DNA from: Bacillota bacterium
GTDB taxonomy: Bacteria > Bacillota > Clostridia > Acetivibrionales > DSM-1351
DNA length: 64,000 nt
Assembly (NCBI GenBank): GCA_023436485.1
Contig: JAEZIU010000142.1
Span: 1 to 64,000, forward strand
Direction of reading: 5' to 3'
Shown here: positions 17,003 through 28,282 of the stretch, in pieces
Layout: each line of letters opens with the position of its first letter
How positions within the stretch are numbered: position 1 is the stretch's first letter
The notes under the pieces: model-generated
Seen by the model: only the letters and a program-made list of their open reading frames with translations
The model's database searches: none
Told to the model about the DNA's origin: nothing
Made by a program: the position numbers and the translations under genes

Positions 17003-18325
17003 TTAAATCTTACTATTTACAATAGCAAAAATTGTACTAATTATTGCAAAAACAGCACTAATTACAGTAAATATAATAATTATTCTATTAATCTTTTCTT
17101 GGTATTTAAACAAAATATCATTCTCTGTTAATTGAAGTATATTTATAAGTTTTTCTTTATCATTGTAATATTTCATATTTTCTAATAATAATTCTCCTAA
17201 ACCTTCCACCTTAAATAAAAATTTAAATTCGAGTTTCTTAAGGACTTCTATTATCTCCTCTCTGTTTTTTTTTAGATTAAGTATTTCAATTTTCAAACGG
17301 TTTTTATGGTAATCTTTCTTTTTTACCCTATTATTGTCTTTTATTATTTTTTGAAGATTACTTTTTAATATTAATGCCATTTCTACAGTGTACAAAATAC
17401 CATGATTTAATCCAGCGATATTAGGGTTATACATATAATACTGTTCGATATAATCAAAATAATTTTTCCTAAAATTTCTTTGATACTCCCTGTAGTTTTT
17501 AGCCTCAGGGGAATTTACAAGGTTAAAAACTATACAACTATCCAGATGGGGGAATACCCTTAAGAATTCTCTTGTAGTCCAAGCTATATTAAGTTTGCTT
17601 TTAACCTTATCCGTTGGGATAAAAGCCCAACCCTCGTCGCAAGTCAACAATCCATATAGTGGTTTCAAAACCATTATGTCATTAAAATCTACATTTAAAC
17701 CACCAAAGTCATTAATCTCTAAAATTGTATATGGTATGTCGACAGTTTCGTATTTATTTGAGAAAATTCCTGAAATATTTGAATATCTTTCAAATATTTC
17801 TTTGATTGAAATTTTACATTTTTCTATTTTATTGGATTTAATTAAATCAATTTTAATATCTTTATAGAAGCATTGCCTTAAATATATAAGTTTCTCAATG
17901 GTAAAATCCTTTAATTTAAAACAAATCATTAGAGAGCAAGTAGGAACTTCAGGAAATTGTGAAAGGATCACGCTGCAAAAAATCTTCTTTTTCTCACCTA
18001 ATTCACTAATGCAAAGTTCCAATGAGTCTAATTCAAATCTTTTTATATTATTTACCTTTTTACGGTAATAAAATTCATCTGTGATGGAAAACATATATGA
18101 ATTTGATATATTACATTTGTCTGGTTCCAAATCTTTACAAAAATACTCACAATCGTATTTATTTGCTATATCGCATTTGTCCTTAATATATTCTTTGTCA
18201 CATATTTTCTTGATTTCTATTTCATTTAAATGGTTGAAATTATTTTTTAAGTTCGCATTATAAGGCAAAGTGTATATGTGCATAAAATCAATCTTAACTT
18301 CTTTGATAATTGAAATATTAGTCAT
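17003..18325 (-). CDS. Unknown protein with C-terminal membrane anchor
   Basis: A 440-aa protein that I do not recognise. The N-terminal 100 residues are Cys-rich (KCDIANKYDCEYFCKDLEPDKCN). The middle has a conserved-looking GGLNVDFNDI...CDEGWAFIP region. The C-terminal third is basic coiled coil (about 320-400) and ends in one hydrophobic segment, IIFTVISAVFAIISTIFAIV. ATG 18325 follows GGAGGT, better than the in-frame codon four residues upstream. It lies between the right end of E2 and tnsA, transcribed away from tnsA, where Tn7-like elements seldom carry cargo. A membrane-linked defence or abortive-infection role is possible but unsupported. Confidence 0.6.
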   Translation of the reverse strand: MTNISIIKEVKIDFMHIYTLPYNANLKNNFNHLNEIEIKKICDKEYIKDKCDIANKYDCEYFCKDLEPDKCNISNSYMFSITDEFYYRKKVNNIKRFELDSLELCISELGEKKKIFCSVILSQFPEVPTCSLMICFKLKDFTIEKLIYLRQCFYKDIKIDLIKSNKIEKCKISIKEIFERYSNISGIFSNKYETVDIPYTILEINDFGGLNVDFNDIMVLKPLYGLLTCDEGWAFIPTDKVKSKLNIAWTTREFLRVFPHLDSCIVFNLVNSPEAKNYREYQRNFRKNYFDYIEQYYMYNPNIAGLNHGILYTVEMALILKSNLQKIIKDNNRVKKKDYHKNRLKIEILNLKKNREEIIEVLKKLEFKFLFKVEGLGELLLENMKYYNDKEKLINILQLTENDILFKYQEKINRIIIIFTVISAVFAIISTIFAIVNSKI

Positions 18326-18507
18326 CTTTACCTCCAAATACTATTTCTATGGTATAAATGGTATAATATGTTACAGATGTAGTCAAGTAACCGACTATAA
18401 TTAAATTCAATAAACAAGATACTCTATTACATAGATATCTTATTGTAGAAATTTGTTAGTAGTGTATATGAGTTTTTGATAATTTTAATATTAGGAGAGG
18501 TACTAAA

Positions 18508-19347
18508 GTGAGTAAGTATAACCTTAATTGGGATGAAAATAAATTAAAAAAATATATTAGCGAGGGACGGGGGCAAGGTGTAGGGAAAGACTACAAGCCA
18601 TGGATTACTATACATGACTTCCCTTCTGGCGGCTTTAGCTCAAGGCAGCCTGGTTGGAAATCTAATCGAGTCTGCCATTTTTTGTCTAATAACGAGTTGA
18701 GATACTTCTATTTACTTGAATGGGCCGATGATGTAACAGATATTCGAGAGCAATACCCCATGAATCTGGAGGATACTATGAGGATTGCGGACAAGCTTGG
18801 TATTAAGCATCCGCAGAATAATAAGAACGATGTCCCCTATGTAATGACATCTGATTTTATGATAACAGTTGTCAATCAGGATGGTAAAGAAACAAGCATC
18901 GCCAGAACAATTAAACTGGCAAAGGACCTTGAAAAGAAAAGTGTAATCGAACACTTTGAAATAGAACGGAGATATTGGTCAGAAAAAGAAATAAGTTGGG
19001 GAATCGTCACAGACAAGGACATACCGAGGATTTTTGTTTCCAATATTGAATGGACCTATTATTCATATTATCCGGATTCATATAACGATGTGGGAATAAA
19101 GGAACTTCAATACTTAGGAGAAATATTAAAAGCAAGGCTGGAAAAATATGATGGTAAAATAGTTCATGCTGCAAGGGCTTTTGATAATGAAATGAACCTG
19201 ACACCAGGTACGGCACTGGACATTTTTAAGCATCTTGTGGCAAGAAAAGAGATAATCATGGATATGCGGTCAAAACGCTGCATTGAAAACGCTACGAGTA
19301 GTATAGTGAAGATTATTAAGAAAGATGATAGGATGGCTGCAATATGA
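18508..19347 (+). CDS. tnsA: TnsA endonuclease, Tn7 type (E2)
   Basis: The 5'-end-cutting subunit of the TnsAB transposase. At 279 aa it is near the 273 aa of Tn7 TnsA and shares landmarks throughout: EGRGQGVGKDY, DIREQYP, KHP and ERRYW. Catalytic residues align as E63 (NNELRYF), D116 (MTSDF) and K136 (TIK); the Gln of Tn7 is Thr134 here. The C-terminal helix-turn-helix-like domain follows. The start is GTG 18508 with TTAGGAGAGG upstream. The stop overlaps the original ATG of tnsB (ATGA). The frame is intact although the next three genes are damaged. Confidence 0.93.
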   Translation: MSKYNLNWDENKLKKYISEGRGQGVGKDYKPWITIHDFPSGGFSSRQPGWKSNRVCHFLSNNELRYFYLLEWADDVTDIREQYPMNLEDTMRIADKLGIKHPQNNKNDVPYVMTSDFMITVVNQDGKETSIARTIKLAKDLEKKSVIEHFEIERRYWSEKEISWGIVTDKDIPRIFVSNIEWTYYSYYPDSYNDVGIKELQYLGEILKARLEKYDGKIVHAARAFDNEMNLTPGTALDIFKHLVARKEIIMDMRSKRCIENATSSIVKIIKKDDRMAAI

Positions 19348-21537
19348 AAGAGATATTAAATGTCAATGAGCTGATTACATGGAATCCTGGTCTGGAAAAT
19401 GAACATACTGATAGGATACCTTTGGATAGAAGCAGGTGGTTTTTTACTTTATGTGATTGATGCTTTTTCAAAACAGGGACTTCCTGTATCAAAGAGAATC
19501 AGCGATGTATTAAATGCCATCGAGACCGGTGATGCGATAAAACGTCAGGACGATCCGTTAATAAGGGTTTTAAGTGAGGACAGTATAAAGGAATCGGACA
19601 AGCAAAAAAGAGACAAAGCGTGGAGTATTATTTCAGATATAGTTAAATATGAAAATGAGCCGGATATATATGACCGTGACAAGCGTGGGTCGTGGGTAGC
19701 AGAAGCAGTTGTGAAGCATGGTGTCACATATTCTACTGTTTACAAATATCTTAGAAGGTTTTGGCAGAGAGGTAAAAGTAAAAATGCTCTTTTACCGGAT
19801 TACTATAATTCAGGTGGCAGAGGCAAAAGAAAAACTCTGGGGACTAAGAAAATCGGACGTCCCAGAAAAAATATTGATGTAAACGGGCCTGGAATTAACG
19901 TTGATGAGGCAACCAAAAGGATATTCAGGATTGCTGTTAGCAAATACTATGATACACATAAAGAGAATTTTTTAACTACTGCCTATAATCTTATGGTAAA
20001 GGAATTTTACAAGGAGGATTACCGCTTTGAGGATGGTATCCGCAAACCGACCATAATACCCCTTGGTCAGATCCCTACTATTACACAATTCAGGTATTGG
20101 TATGAGGTTGAGCAGGATATTAAAAAATCCTTAGAAAAGAAAAAGGGCAAAAAGAAGTATGCATTAAAGCATAGAGCTGTTCTTGGAAAGTCGGATGCTG
20201 AGGTTATCGGTCCAGGATCAAAGTATCAGATTGATGCTACTATTGCTGATGTTTATCTGGTTTCCAGGTTTAACAGAACATGGATTATCGGACGACCTGT
20301 AATTTATGCAATAATAGATTGTTTTTCAAGGATGGTAGTAGGTATATATGTCGGGTTGGAGGGTCCATCGTGGATCGGAGCCATGATGGCACTCGCCAAC
20401 GCCTTTACAGATAAGGTGAACTACTGCCGGGAATATGGGATTAATATTTCTCAGGAAGATTGGCCATGCAACCATATTCCCCTTGCCATACTAGGTGATA
20501 GGGGTGAAATGGAGAGCAGACATGCGGATACCTTGGTAAATGGCCTTGGAATACGAATAGAGAATACTCCATCCTATAGAGCTGACTGGAAGGGTATTAT
20601 TGAGCAATATTTTAATTTGCTTGATGAAAAGGTTAAGCCTCTTGAACCCGGGCACATTGATATCTCCTTCAGAGAACGAGGAGGGATAGATTACAGGCTG
20701 GATGCGAAGCTTGATATCTATCAGTTTACGCAAATTATTATTAACTGTGTTTTGCATCACAATAATCAGCACTGGATGAAAAAATACAGCATGGGTGAAA
20801 TGATGATTGAGGATGATATAGATCCTATTCCCAAAAATCTCTGGGAATGGGGTATTAGCAATAGGTCAGGTAAACTGAGGACTTATCCGGAAGATATAGT
20901 AAAATTGAATCTTATGCCTGCGGATGTGGCGACAGTAACAGAAAAGGGCTTAAAATTTAAAAATATGCTGTATAGCAGCCAAACCCTTATCACGGACCGA
21001 TGGTTCGAAATAGCAAGGAATAAGAGAAGCTGGAAGGAAAACATAGCATATGACCCACGGAATATGAACTTTGTTTATATTAAAACAGATAACAACAAAG
21101 GCTTTATCAAGTGTGAAATGCTTGACAAGAGATTGTACGATAATAAAACTCTGGATGAAATAGATTACCTAAATGCATATCAGAAGCTTAAATTGGACAG
21201 AAATCAGGAAAGCATCCTGCAGTCGGAGGTAGACTTCTTTACTAAAATAGAAACCATAGTAAATGAAGCTGATAAAATGACGACTGAGCAGAGGGACAAG
21301 ACAGTAAGTAATGCTTCGAGAACAAAGAATATCAGACAAAAGAGACATTTAGAAAGAAATGACGAAAAAACAAAAAATGCATTTATATTGGCTGTTGAAA
21401 ATGAACTCCCAAAAGAAGATACTTCTCAAAAGGTTATACCAATAAATGGAGTACAGGGTGAGAGATATAAATATCCCAGTAATATTGAATATTTGAGAAA
21501 AAAGCAAAAGGAAAGAATGGAAAAAAGAGATGAGTAA
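19344..21537 (+). pseudogene. tnsB: TnsB transposase, Tn7 type (E2), frameshifted near the N-terminus
   Basis: Would be the DDE transposase of E2, about 730 aa. The ATG at 19344 overlaps the tnsA stop and opens MKEILNVNELITWNPG, but this frame ends at about 19457. The long frame resumes at about 19420 (LWIEAGGFLLYVID). Removing one C from the CC at 19419-19420 rejoins them as TDRILWIEAGGF, as in related proteins. The rest is a full Tn7-like TnsB: YQIDATIADVYLV (first Asp), LGDRGEMES (second Asp), KGIIEQYF (Glu) and WPCNHIP. An internal start might still yield about 712 aa without the N-terminal end-binding arm. The 3' end overlaps tnsC by 8 bp. Confidence 0.88.
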
Positions 21538-23191
21538 AGATCCAAACACTGGCGAGATAGTAGAAGCAAAATATTCCGAGCAAGTACTGAAGGAATATTC
21601 AAATAATCCTTTAATTGAGGCGTTACCTCCAATATGGAGTTTTGAACAGGTTGAAGAGCTTATGCATTTTTATCCCGAGCATACAGATGATGAACGGTAC
21701 ATGGAGCCTCATATCAGGTTCCATTTTGTCCAACGTCTGTTCAGCTATTTTCAGCCTTGGAGTACCCACTTTGATATTGAACAGAGGATTTCAAGGGTAA
21801 TAAGGCAGGGATATATTTCACGGAACCCGCTTAAACAGAATTATGCAGGGGATTTACAAAAAATATACCAGATGATAAAGGATGGCAATTATGAATTTAA
21901 AAATTCCGAGCTTTCAAGGCCTTCAGCATCAGGTTTCACAATAATAGGTTTTTCAGGTATGGGTAAATCTTCAGCGGTAGAAAATATATTAAACAGGTAT
22001 CCTCAGATTATTCTTCACGAAAAATATAATGATTTGGAGTTTGATCATAAGCAACTTGTATGGCTGAAGCTGGACTGTCCCCATGATGGTGGAGTAAAGG
22101 GACTGTGTGCTGACTTTTTTATGGAATTTGATAAGTTAATGGGAGACTGTACATACAGTAAGTTTGCAGCCGGTAGAAATACAACGACTGCCACAATGAT
22201 TCCACGAATGGCTCAGATAGCAAGACGGCACAGCTTGGGATTGCTTATTATTGATGAAATACAGCATCTCAGTGTGGCAAAAAGTGGCGGTCAGGAAAAG
22301 ATGCTCAATTTTTTCGTGAACTTAGTGAATACCATTGGAATTCCGGTAATCCTAATTGGAACTACCAAGGCAATGTCAGTATTGCAGAGTGAATTCAGAC
22401 AAGCCAGACGCGGAAGCGGACATCAGGGAGACCTTGTTTGGGAGAACCTTGAAAAGGATGAAATATGAGATTTGCTTGTAGAAGGAATGTGGAGATATCA
22501 GTGGACCCTGTATAAGTGCAATTTGACAAAGGAGCTTAAGGACACTCTGCATGAAGAAAGTCAGGGGATTGTCGATATAGCCGTAAAGCTTTATGCTATG
22601 GTGCAAATGCGAGCCATAGCCACAGGTGAAGAAGCAATAACACCTGACCTGATTAGGCAGGTAGCCAAGGATAATCTTAAACTGGTTAAGCCAATGCTTG
22701 ATGCATTACGGTCCGGGAATCAGCAAGAAATAAATAGGTACGAAGATATAAGACCTATAGACCTTGAACAATTCTGTAGCAAGCAACTAAAGGAATTAAA
22801 TCTGAATATGCTTATTAAGCAGAAGCAAAATAAAACTGTACAACTGGAAAATGAAAAGGACAGGATTTTTGAGGAGGTTGTACTGAAGCTTGTAGACTTC
22901 AATATTGAGCCTGATAGGGCTAAAAATATTACAAGGAATGTTATAAAATCCTTTCAGGGTACACAAAATGCTGATAATATTTTTAAGGAGGCAATGCTGA
23001 TTATTTTGCAGCAAACTGCAGATAATAAGACTGTTACAAGAAAGGTAACGGCTAAAAGCATTAATAAAGATAATAATGATTTGAGAGTAATTATAGAAAA
23101 AGGCAGAAAAGACAGTAAATCTGCATATGAGGCATTAGATGCCGAGGGGATCATAATAAAACCGGTTGAGGAATTTACTTTAACGGGATGA
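21530..23191 (+). pseudogene. tnsC: TnsC ATPase, Tn7 type (E2), interrupted by in-frame TGA
   Basis: The AAA+ regulator of Tn7-type transposition. Read through, the frame encodes about 553 aa, matching the roughly 555 aa of Tn7 TnsC. Walker A GFSGMGKSSAVEN lies at about 140-150 and Walker B LLIIDEIQHLS at about 238-248. A single TGA at 22466-22468 (residue 313) stops the frame in KDEI-stop-DLLVEGMWRYQWT. A Trp TGG is the likely ancestor. Downstream the same frame stays open to 23191 and includes the coiled C-terminal TnsAB-binding region. Both halves look well preserved, so the lesion is recent or is a sequencing error. Confidence 0.88.
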
Positions 23192-23197
23192 TTATGC

Positions 23198-25085
23198 TTG
23201 AACCACTTCCCTACTCCGTATCCGGATGAATTGTTATATAGTATTTTGGCAAGATACAATGTCAGAAGCGGTAATACAAGTGCTAAAACCACTTTAAAGG
23301 AATTATTCGGAATAAATACTATTACCGCTGTAGTGGATATGCCAAGTGATATCGACGCGTTAATATGTCGACTTCCTAAAGAGAAGAAGTTAGTTGCCGA
23401 GGCTTTAATAATGAAGAAACACACTGTTTCCCTATTATACAGCTTTTTTACCTGAACCAAGGGTATTAGCTATTAAAGCTGCTATGAGAGAAGACTGTGG
23501 AGGAAGAATTCACACAATGACCGGGATAATGGCTAGCACTATCAGTACACCACAATATCTGAGGTTTTGTCCCCAGTGTAATTTTGAAGATGAACAAAAA
23601 TACGGAGAGCATTACTGGCACAGGCTTCATCAAATGCCGGGAGCAATAATCTGTCCCACTCATACTACATTAATCCAAGATAGTACAGTTAAGCTTGATT
23701 TACAGAACAGACATGAATTTATAGCAGCAAATCGAAATAACTGTGCCAGCAATCCACCACATATAGAATTTTCGGATAAAGATATTTACAGCCTTTTGTT
23801 ACTTTCCAGGGATATCGAGTGGATTGTACGAAACTACGAGCTTGTAAGGAATTATATAAAAAACCACGAAGGTACGAGAGAATGCTATATTTCAGGACTA
23901 CAAAACAAAGGCTATGCCACATCAAAAGGCAGGGTTTACCAAAAGGATTTAGTGCATGATTTTATAGGTTTCTATGGAAACGATTTTCTTGACACTATCC
24001 AATGTCAAATAAACCTTGAGAGTGATGATAACTGGCTTTCCGGCATTGTAAGAAAGCACAGAAAAGCCTTTCACTTACTAATGCATTTACTGATCATCAG
24101 ATTTTTATATGCTTCAGCTGACGCATTTATCAAAAACGATGAAAAATACGCACCGTTCGGGACGGGACCGTGGCCATGCCTGAATACAGCATCAGATCAC
24201 AATAAAGGCCTTGTAATAAATAAGGTCAAGGTCACTCATTGTTATGACACAAAGCGTCCAGTAGGAACATTTGAATGCAACTGTGGCTTTGTTTACTCCA
24301 GACGTGGACCGGATACTTCTCCAAACGATAAGTTTAAGGTTGGCAGGATTAAGAGCTTTGGATCAGTGTGGGAAAAGAAGCTCATTCAACTACTAACGAA
24401 TAAAATGGGTTTAAGAGAAACTGCCCGGATTATGAAGGTTGATTCAAAAACAATTAAGCTTCAAGCCCCTAAGCTAGGGCTAAAAACACAATGGACTTAC
24501 ACTGATTGCGAAAAAAATCAAGAAAAAAACGAGAATCCAAATTATTGTAACTTACAGGAATATCACAGAAATGCTTGGATTGAGGTAAAAGCAGCTTACC
24601 CTGATAAATCAAAGACCGAGCTCAGAAAGATAGCAAAATCGCATTTTATATGGCTTTATAGACATGACAGAGAATGGTTGGATATTAATTCTCCAGAGCA
24701 TCAGAAACTACAGTGTACTAATGGCAGAGTTGATTGGGTTAAAAGGGATTCAGAGGTTTTACAAGAGGTGAAAAAAGCTGTTGAAGCAATACGAGATTCA
24801 AAGGAAAAGCCAGTAAAGATTTCTCTTGGCCGAATAGGAATAATTTGTGGCTTGCAGGGGTTATTGGAGAAACATCTGGATAAAATGCCTCAGACAAAGC
24901 GTTATATAGACAAGGTCGCAGAAACTGATGACAGTTTTAGAAGAAGGAGAATAGTTTGGGCCGTACAAGAGTTGACCAATTCAGGGGAAGAACTGAAGTT
25001 ATGGAAGGTTATGAGAATGGCGGGCATTCGGAAAGAGTACGAGAAACAGGCTGAGGAATGCTTGGCAGATTGTAAGTATAAATAA
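23198..25085 (+). pseudogene. tnsD: TnsD target-selection protein, Tn7 type (E2), frameshifted
   Basis: The glmS-recognising protein of Tn7. TTG 23198 opens NHFPTPYPDELLYSILARY, the classic TnsD N-terminus, and runs to a stop at 23455. The next frame carries PEPRVLAIKAAM...RFCPQC...CPTH and continues to YRHDREWL and FRRRR...LKLWKVMRMAG, matching the C-terminus of TnsD. Taking one T from the run of six at 23444-23449 restores YSFLPEPRV, as in Tn7 (YAPFVGKER). The repaired protein would be about 628 aa. A CPQC/CPTH zinc motif sits at about 125-160. The lesion separates the N-terminal TnsC-contact segment from the DNA-binding part. Confidence 0.87.
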
Positions 25086-25120
25086 TTGATTTTTATTAGT
25101 TTTGTGTGGGGTTAATATCA

Positions 25121-26737
25121 ATGAGCAAATTAAAAATAAAGTCTTCGTCATTTGGAGAAGACGAAGAAGTTGAATTATATTGGCATGGAGTACCGTTCCA
25201 GAATACTGAAGGCTTATGGATGATAAAGTGCTTGTTTAAAAGAATTGATGGAAGCTATCAGGAACAAGCAATTCCATTTGGTACTCTTCCCTATCTTAGG
25301 ATCGGACAATCATACATAAATGGGGATTTTTCAGATAAACCGGGAAAAGGTTCTTTATTTGAAATAAAGTTACCAAGCTATGTTCATTTTGATATTTGTA
25401 AAGCTTTTGATTTCCCCAAAAGCTTATATGCTTTTGATAGAAAGCCAGCTCCGACATATGGTAATCTTCCTATTTGCAAATTTGAAATCGGTGGTATTAT
25501 TTATTACATTCCATGTACAGAAGTAGTCAGAAGTATTCTTACGCCCTATAAAATGCTTGTAAATCAAATACTCAGACCTGAAGGATTGGATTACTTTTTT
25601 GAAAGCTACAATGAGTATAATAGCAGCCTTTCGATTACCTTTAGTGAGGAGTATAATAGAAAATTGCTTAATTATGATTCAATTTCATACTTCATTTGGC
25701 TCCGCTTCAATATGTATGCTCGAAAATCATGGAATTCAGTTTATAAGAATATGTTGCTTGATGCCTCAAAAAGGTCCGGTGATATAGCAGTTGAATTCAA
25801 AAAAGGTGTGCCCATAAGAGTTATTCCTCCGCATGTAGGATTTTCAACATGGACTTTCCGGGGACTCAAATATAAAAATCATTGTCTTATACTTGAATTA
25901 CTTCACAGGTCTGACTTGGAAATCTCGTTTACCAATATTGAGTGCTTCCATCCTAAGCTTGAAAGGCAGGAAGCCGATGGGAAGCCCAGGTATGTAAAGG
26001 ATTCAACAAAGAAACTGCTTGATGGTGAGTCAATTGAACTTGATACTACCGGTCAGGCATCTGAAAAGCATACCAATAATACAATTATTGAACAACCGCC
26101 GGTAATATTCAGCTTTAAGTATAAAACGAGAATATTTAGAAAAAGTAACAAAACAAGAAGGATTCACACTGGAGATATTATTGTAATAGGGACTGGAAAA
26201 GACGGTGAGAGTGATAATGTCGGGACTACACAGGATTGGGTGCTTGGAGGAAATATACCTCAAATTGAATTTTCAGGATTGAAAATGGTTGATGTGAGCC
26301 TCAGTAAAGGACTTGAGGAATTTCTGAGGCTAATTGAGCACATCCAAACGTATTATAAGAATTTAAGTTTATCCCTTAGTATAATCTCACTACCACCGCT
26401 AAAAAGTTTTTCTTATTACGAGGATGGTGGTTTGCGTTCATGTGCTGTGGTACAAATAACTCAGAACGGGCATATTCCTTGTTACTTAATTGAAGTGGGT
26501 CGAGCAGACGAATGGTCAATCTCAACTCTGGTTGTTAACCCTGTGAAAACCGAACATTCTGATGTACAAACCTTTGGAGACTTTACGCAACGACTTTTAA
26601 TAGATATAGTAAATAACAATGGGCATTGGGACCGGGAGTTTTTCCGAAAGGAAAATAACTATGTCATTGAAGCAGCAAAACATATCTCCGGGCAGCCTGT
26701 TATAAGGTGGGCTGAGAGGATAATTGAAAAAATTTGA
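25121..26737 (+). CDS. tnsE: TnsE, Tn7 type (E2)
   Basis: TnsE directs Tn7 to replicating DNA such as conjugating plasmids by binding 3' recessed ends and the sliding clamp. This 538-aa protein is the same length as Tn7 TnsE. It has a matching order of landmarks: a short N-terminal beta domain, LVVNP/LRSCAVVQ near 430-470, and the C-terminal HISGQPVIRWAERI similar to the Tn7 WAERVV ending. ATG 25121 follows a GGGG; a GTG at 25106 is also in frame. It is the last gene of the tns series, 36 bp after tnsD. The intact frame contrasts with tnsB-D. Confidence 0.85.
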   Translation: MSKLKIKSSSFGEDEEVELYWHGVPFQNTEGLWMIKCLFKRIDGSYQEQAIPFGTLPYLRIGQSYINGDFSDKPGKGSLFEIKLPSYVHFDICKAFDFPKSLYAFDRKPAPTYGNLPICKFEIGGIIYYIPCTEVVRSILTPYKMLVNQILRPEGLDYFFESYNEYNSSLSITFSEEYNRKLLNYDSISYFIWLRFNMYARKSWNSVYKNMLLDASKRSGDIAVEFKKGVPIRVIPPHVGFSTWTFRGLKYKNHCLILELLHRSDLEISFTNIECFHPKLERQEADGKPRYVKDSTKKLLDGESIELDTTGQASEKHTNNTIIEQPPVIFSFKYKTRIFRKSNKTRRIHTGDIIVIGTGKDGESDNVGTTQDWVLGGNIPQIEFSGLKMVDVSLSKGLEEFLRLIEHIQTYYKNLSLSLSIISLPPLKSFSYYEDGGLRSCAVVQITQNGHIPCYLIEVGRADEWSISTLVVNPVKTEHSDVQTFGDFTQRLLIDIVNNNGHWDREFFRKENNYVIEAAKHISGQPVIRWAERIIEKI

Positions 26738-26852
26738 TGTCTTACTATATAACAAAAATTGGTTTTATGGTACAATTAAATTTGTTTAACTATTTATACA
26801 CTGTTGGTTTTCCTGTTTTGAATATACATCTAACTAATTAAGGTGGGAATTT

Positions 26853-28280
26853 ATGAATAAGAAGTGCCAAGTATTTACTCCACATAATAATGTAATTGAA
26901 ATTTTAGACAGAGTAGGATATTGCAGAGAACTATATGGAAGAAAAGTAATTGAAAACGCTTGTGGTGATGGTAATATACTGAAAGAAATTGTAAAACGAT
27001 ATATAGAAGATTGCTTAAAAAATAATATTTCATTAATAAATATAAAAAATGGATTGCAAAGAGATATTTATGGAGCTGAAATTGATAAAAAGCATTTTAA
27101 GAAGTGCCTCAAAAATTTAGATAGTGTTGCTAGTATATATAAAATTCACAATGTTAAATGGAATATTTTAAATAAGGATATTTTAAAGGAAAAGCTAGGC
27201 GTTGAGTTTGACTTTGTTATTGGAAATCCACCTTACATTAAATATAGAGACTTAGATGAGGAGACAAGACAATATGTAAAAGAGAACTATGAATCATGTG
27301 CCCAAGGTAAATTTGACTATTGTTATGCCTTTATTGAGGCTAGTTTAAAATGTTTGAACGAAAACGGTAAGATGGCTTATCTTATTCCTAGCAATATATT
27401 TAAGAATGTTTTCGCTCAAAAATTAAGAGAAATGATGATTCCATATTTAGCAGCCATTTATGATTATACGACATTCAAATTATTTGATAAAAAGCTTACA
27501 TCATCTGCAATAATGATATTAAATAAGGGAAAATCTTACAATAAAATCGAGTATTTTGATGTAGTAAAATCTAAACGCAATGAAATATCTAAGAAAGATC
27601 TTAACGGTAAATGGGTGTTTTCGCATTTTACATCTCAGAGCGTTGGGAATAAGTATAGGTTCGGTGACTTATTTAATGCTTCTTTAAGTATAGCTACTCT
27701 TTTAAATGAAGCATTTATAATTAATAACTTTGAAATAACTGAAGAGTATCTTTTAGTTGATGGGTTAATGATAGAAAAGGAAATAATAAGGGATGCAGCT
27801 AGTCCAAGATCATTAAATTATAAAAAAAGTGAAAAGATTATATTTCCATATTATTACGATAATAATTCGTTGATAAGATATGCCCCTAAAAAATTTGAAG
27901 ATAAATTTCCAGGGGCAGTGAATCACTTAAAAAAGTATACCGAGAAGTTATCAAAACGTGACTCTGATAAAAATGTTTATTGGTATGAGTACGGAAGAAG
28001 TCAGGCTCTAGCTCACCTAAATCAAAAGAAGTTGCTAACATCAACACTTGTAACAAAAAATGTAAAAGTTTACACTTTAACTGAGGAGTGCATACCATAT
28101 TCCGGTATATATATTACATCTAAAGGAGAATTTTGCCTTGATAAAGCTAAAAAGATACTTCAAAGTCTTAATTTTTATGAATATGTTAAATCTATAGGTA
28201 TAAACGCAAGTGGGGATTCGATTAGAATTACTGCGGGAGATATTAATAATTATGAATTTAGGGATGAGGAGGTACTATAA
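26853..28280 (+). CDS. N6-adenine DNA methyltransferase (Eco57I-like)
   Basis: A 475-aa SAM-dependent DNA methylase. Motif I is seen as ENACGDGNIL near residue 32, motif IV as NPPYIKYRDL with N125-P-P-Y128, and the Eco57I-type target-recognition region makes up the C-terminal half. The start ATG has AAGGTGGG upstream. It is only 2 bp from the dual-GHKL protein gene, so the two are surely coexpressed. In this setting it probably modifies self DNA for the neighbouring nuclease or ATPase system. No helicase or restriction domain is fused. A lone methylase acting in gene control is less likely. Confidence 0.85.
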   Translation: MNKKCQVFTPHNNVIEILDRVGYCRELYGRKVIENACGDGNILKEIVKRYIEDCLKNNISLINIKNGLQRDIYGAEIDKKHFKKCLKNLDSVASIYKIHNVKWNILNKDILKEKLGVEFDFVIGNPPYIKYRDLDEETRQYVKENYESCAQGKFDYCYAFIEASLKCLNENGKMAYLIPSNIFKNVFAQKLREMMIPYLAAIYDYTTFKLFDKKLTSSAIMILNKGKSYNKIEYFDVVKSKRNEISKKDLNGKWVFSHFTSQSVGNKYRFGDLFNASLSIATLLNEAFIINNFEITEEYLLVDGLMIEKEIIRDAASPRSLNYKKSEKIIFPYYYDNNSLIRYAPKKFEDKFPGAVNHLKKYTEKLSKRDSDKNVYWYEYGRSQALAHLNQKKLLTSTLVTKNVKVYTLTEECIPYSGIYITSKGEFCLDKAKKILQSLNFYEYVKSIGINASGDSIRITAGDINNYEFRDEEVL

Positions 28281-28282
28281 TT

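Noticed and set aside
19344..19460. Programmed frameshifting in E2 tnsB
   Set aside because: No slippery heptamer or downstream structure is evident at 19410-19425, and tnsC and tnsD also carry lesions. Simple decay or sequence error explains it better.
22472..23191. Separate gene starting at TTG after the TnsC stop
   Set aside because: It is in the same frame as the upstream part, and the sum of both equals the normal length of TnsC. It is better read as one gene broken by TGA; a separate C-terminal fragment could be made but would lack the ATPase.
23484..25085. Stand-alone 533-aa TniQ gene in E2
   Set aside because: Its first residues lack the TnsD N-terminus, which is found in another frame directly upstream. 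One base restores a single TnsD.
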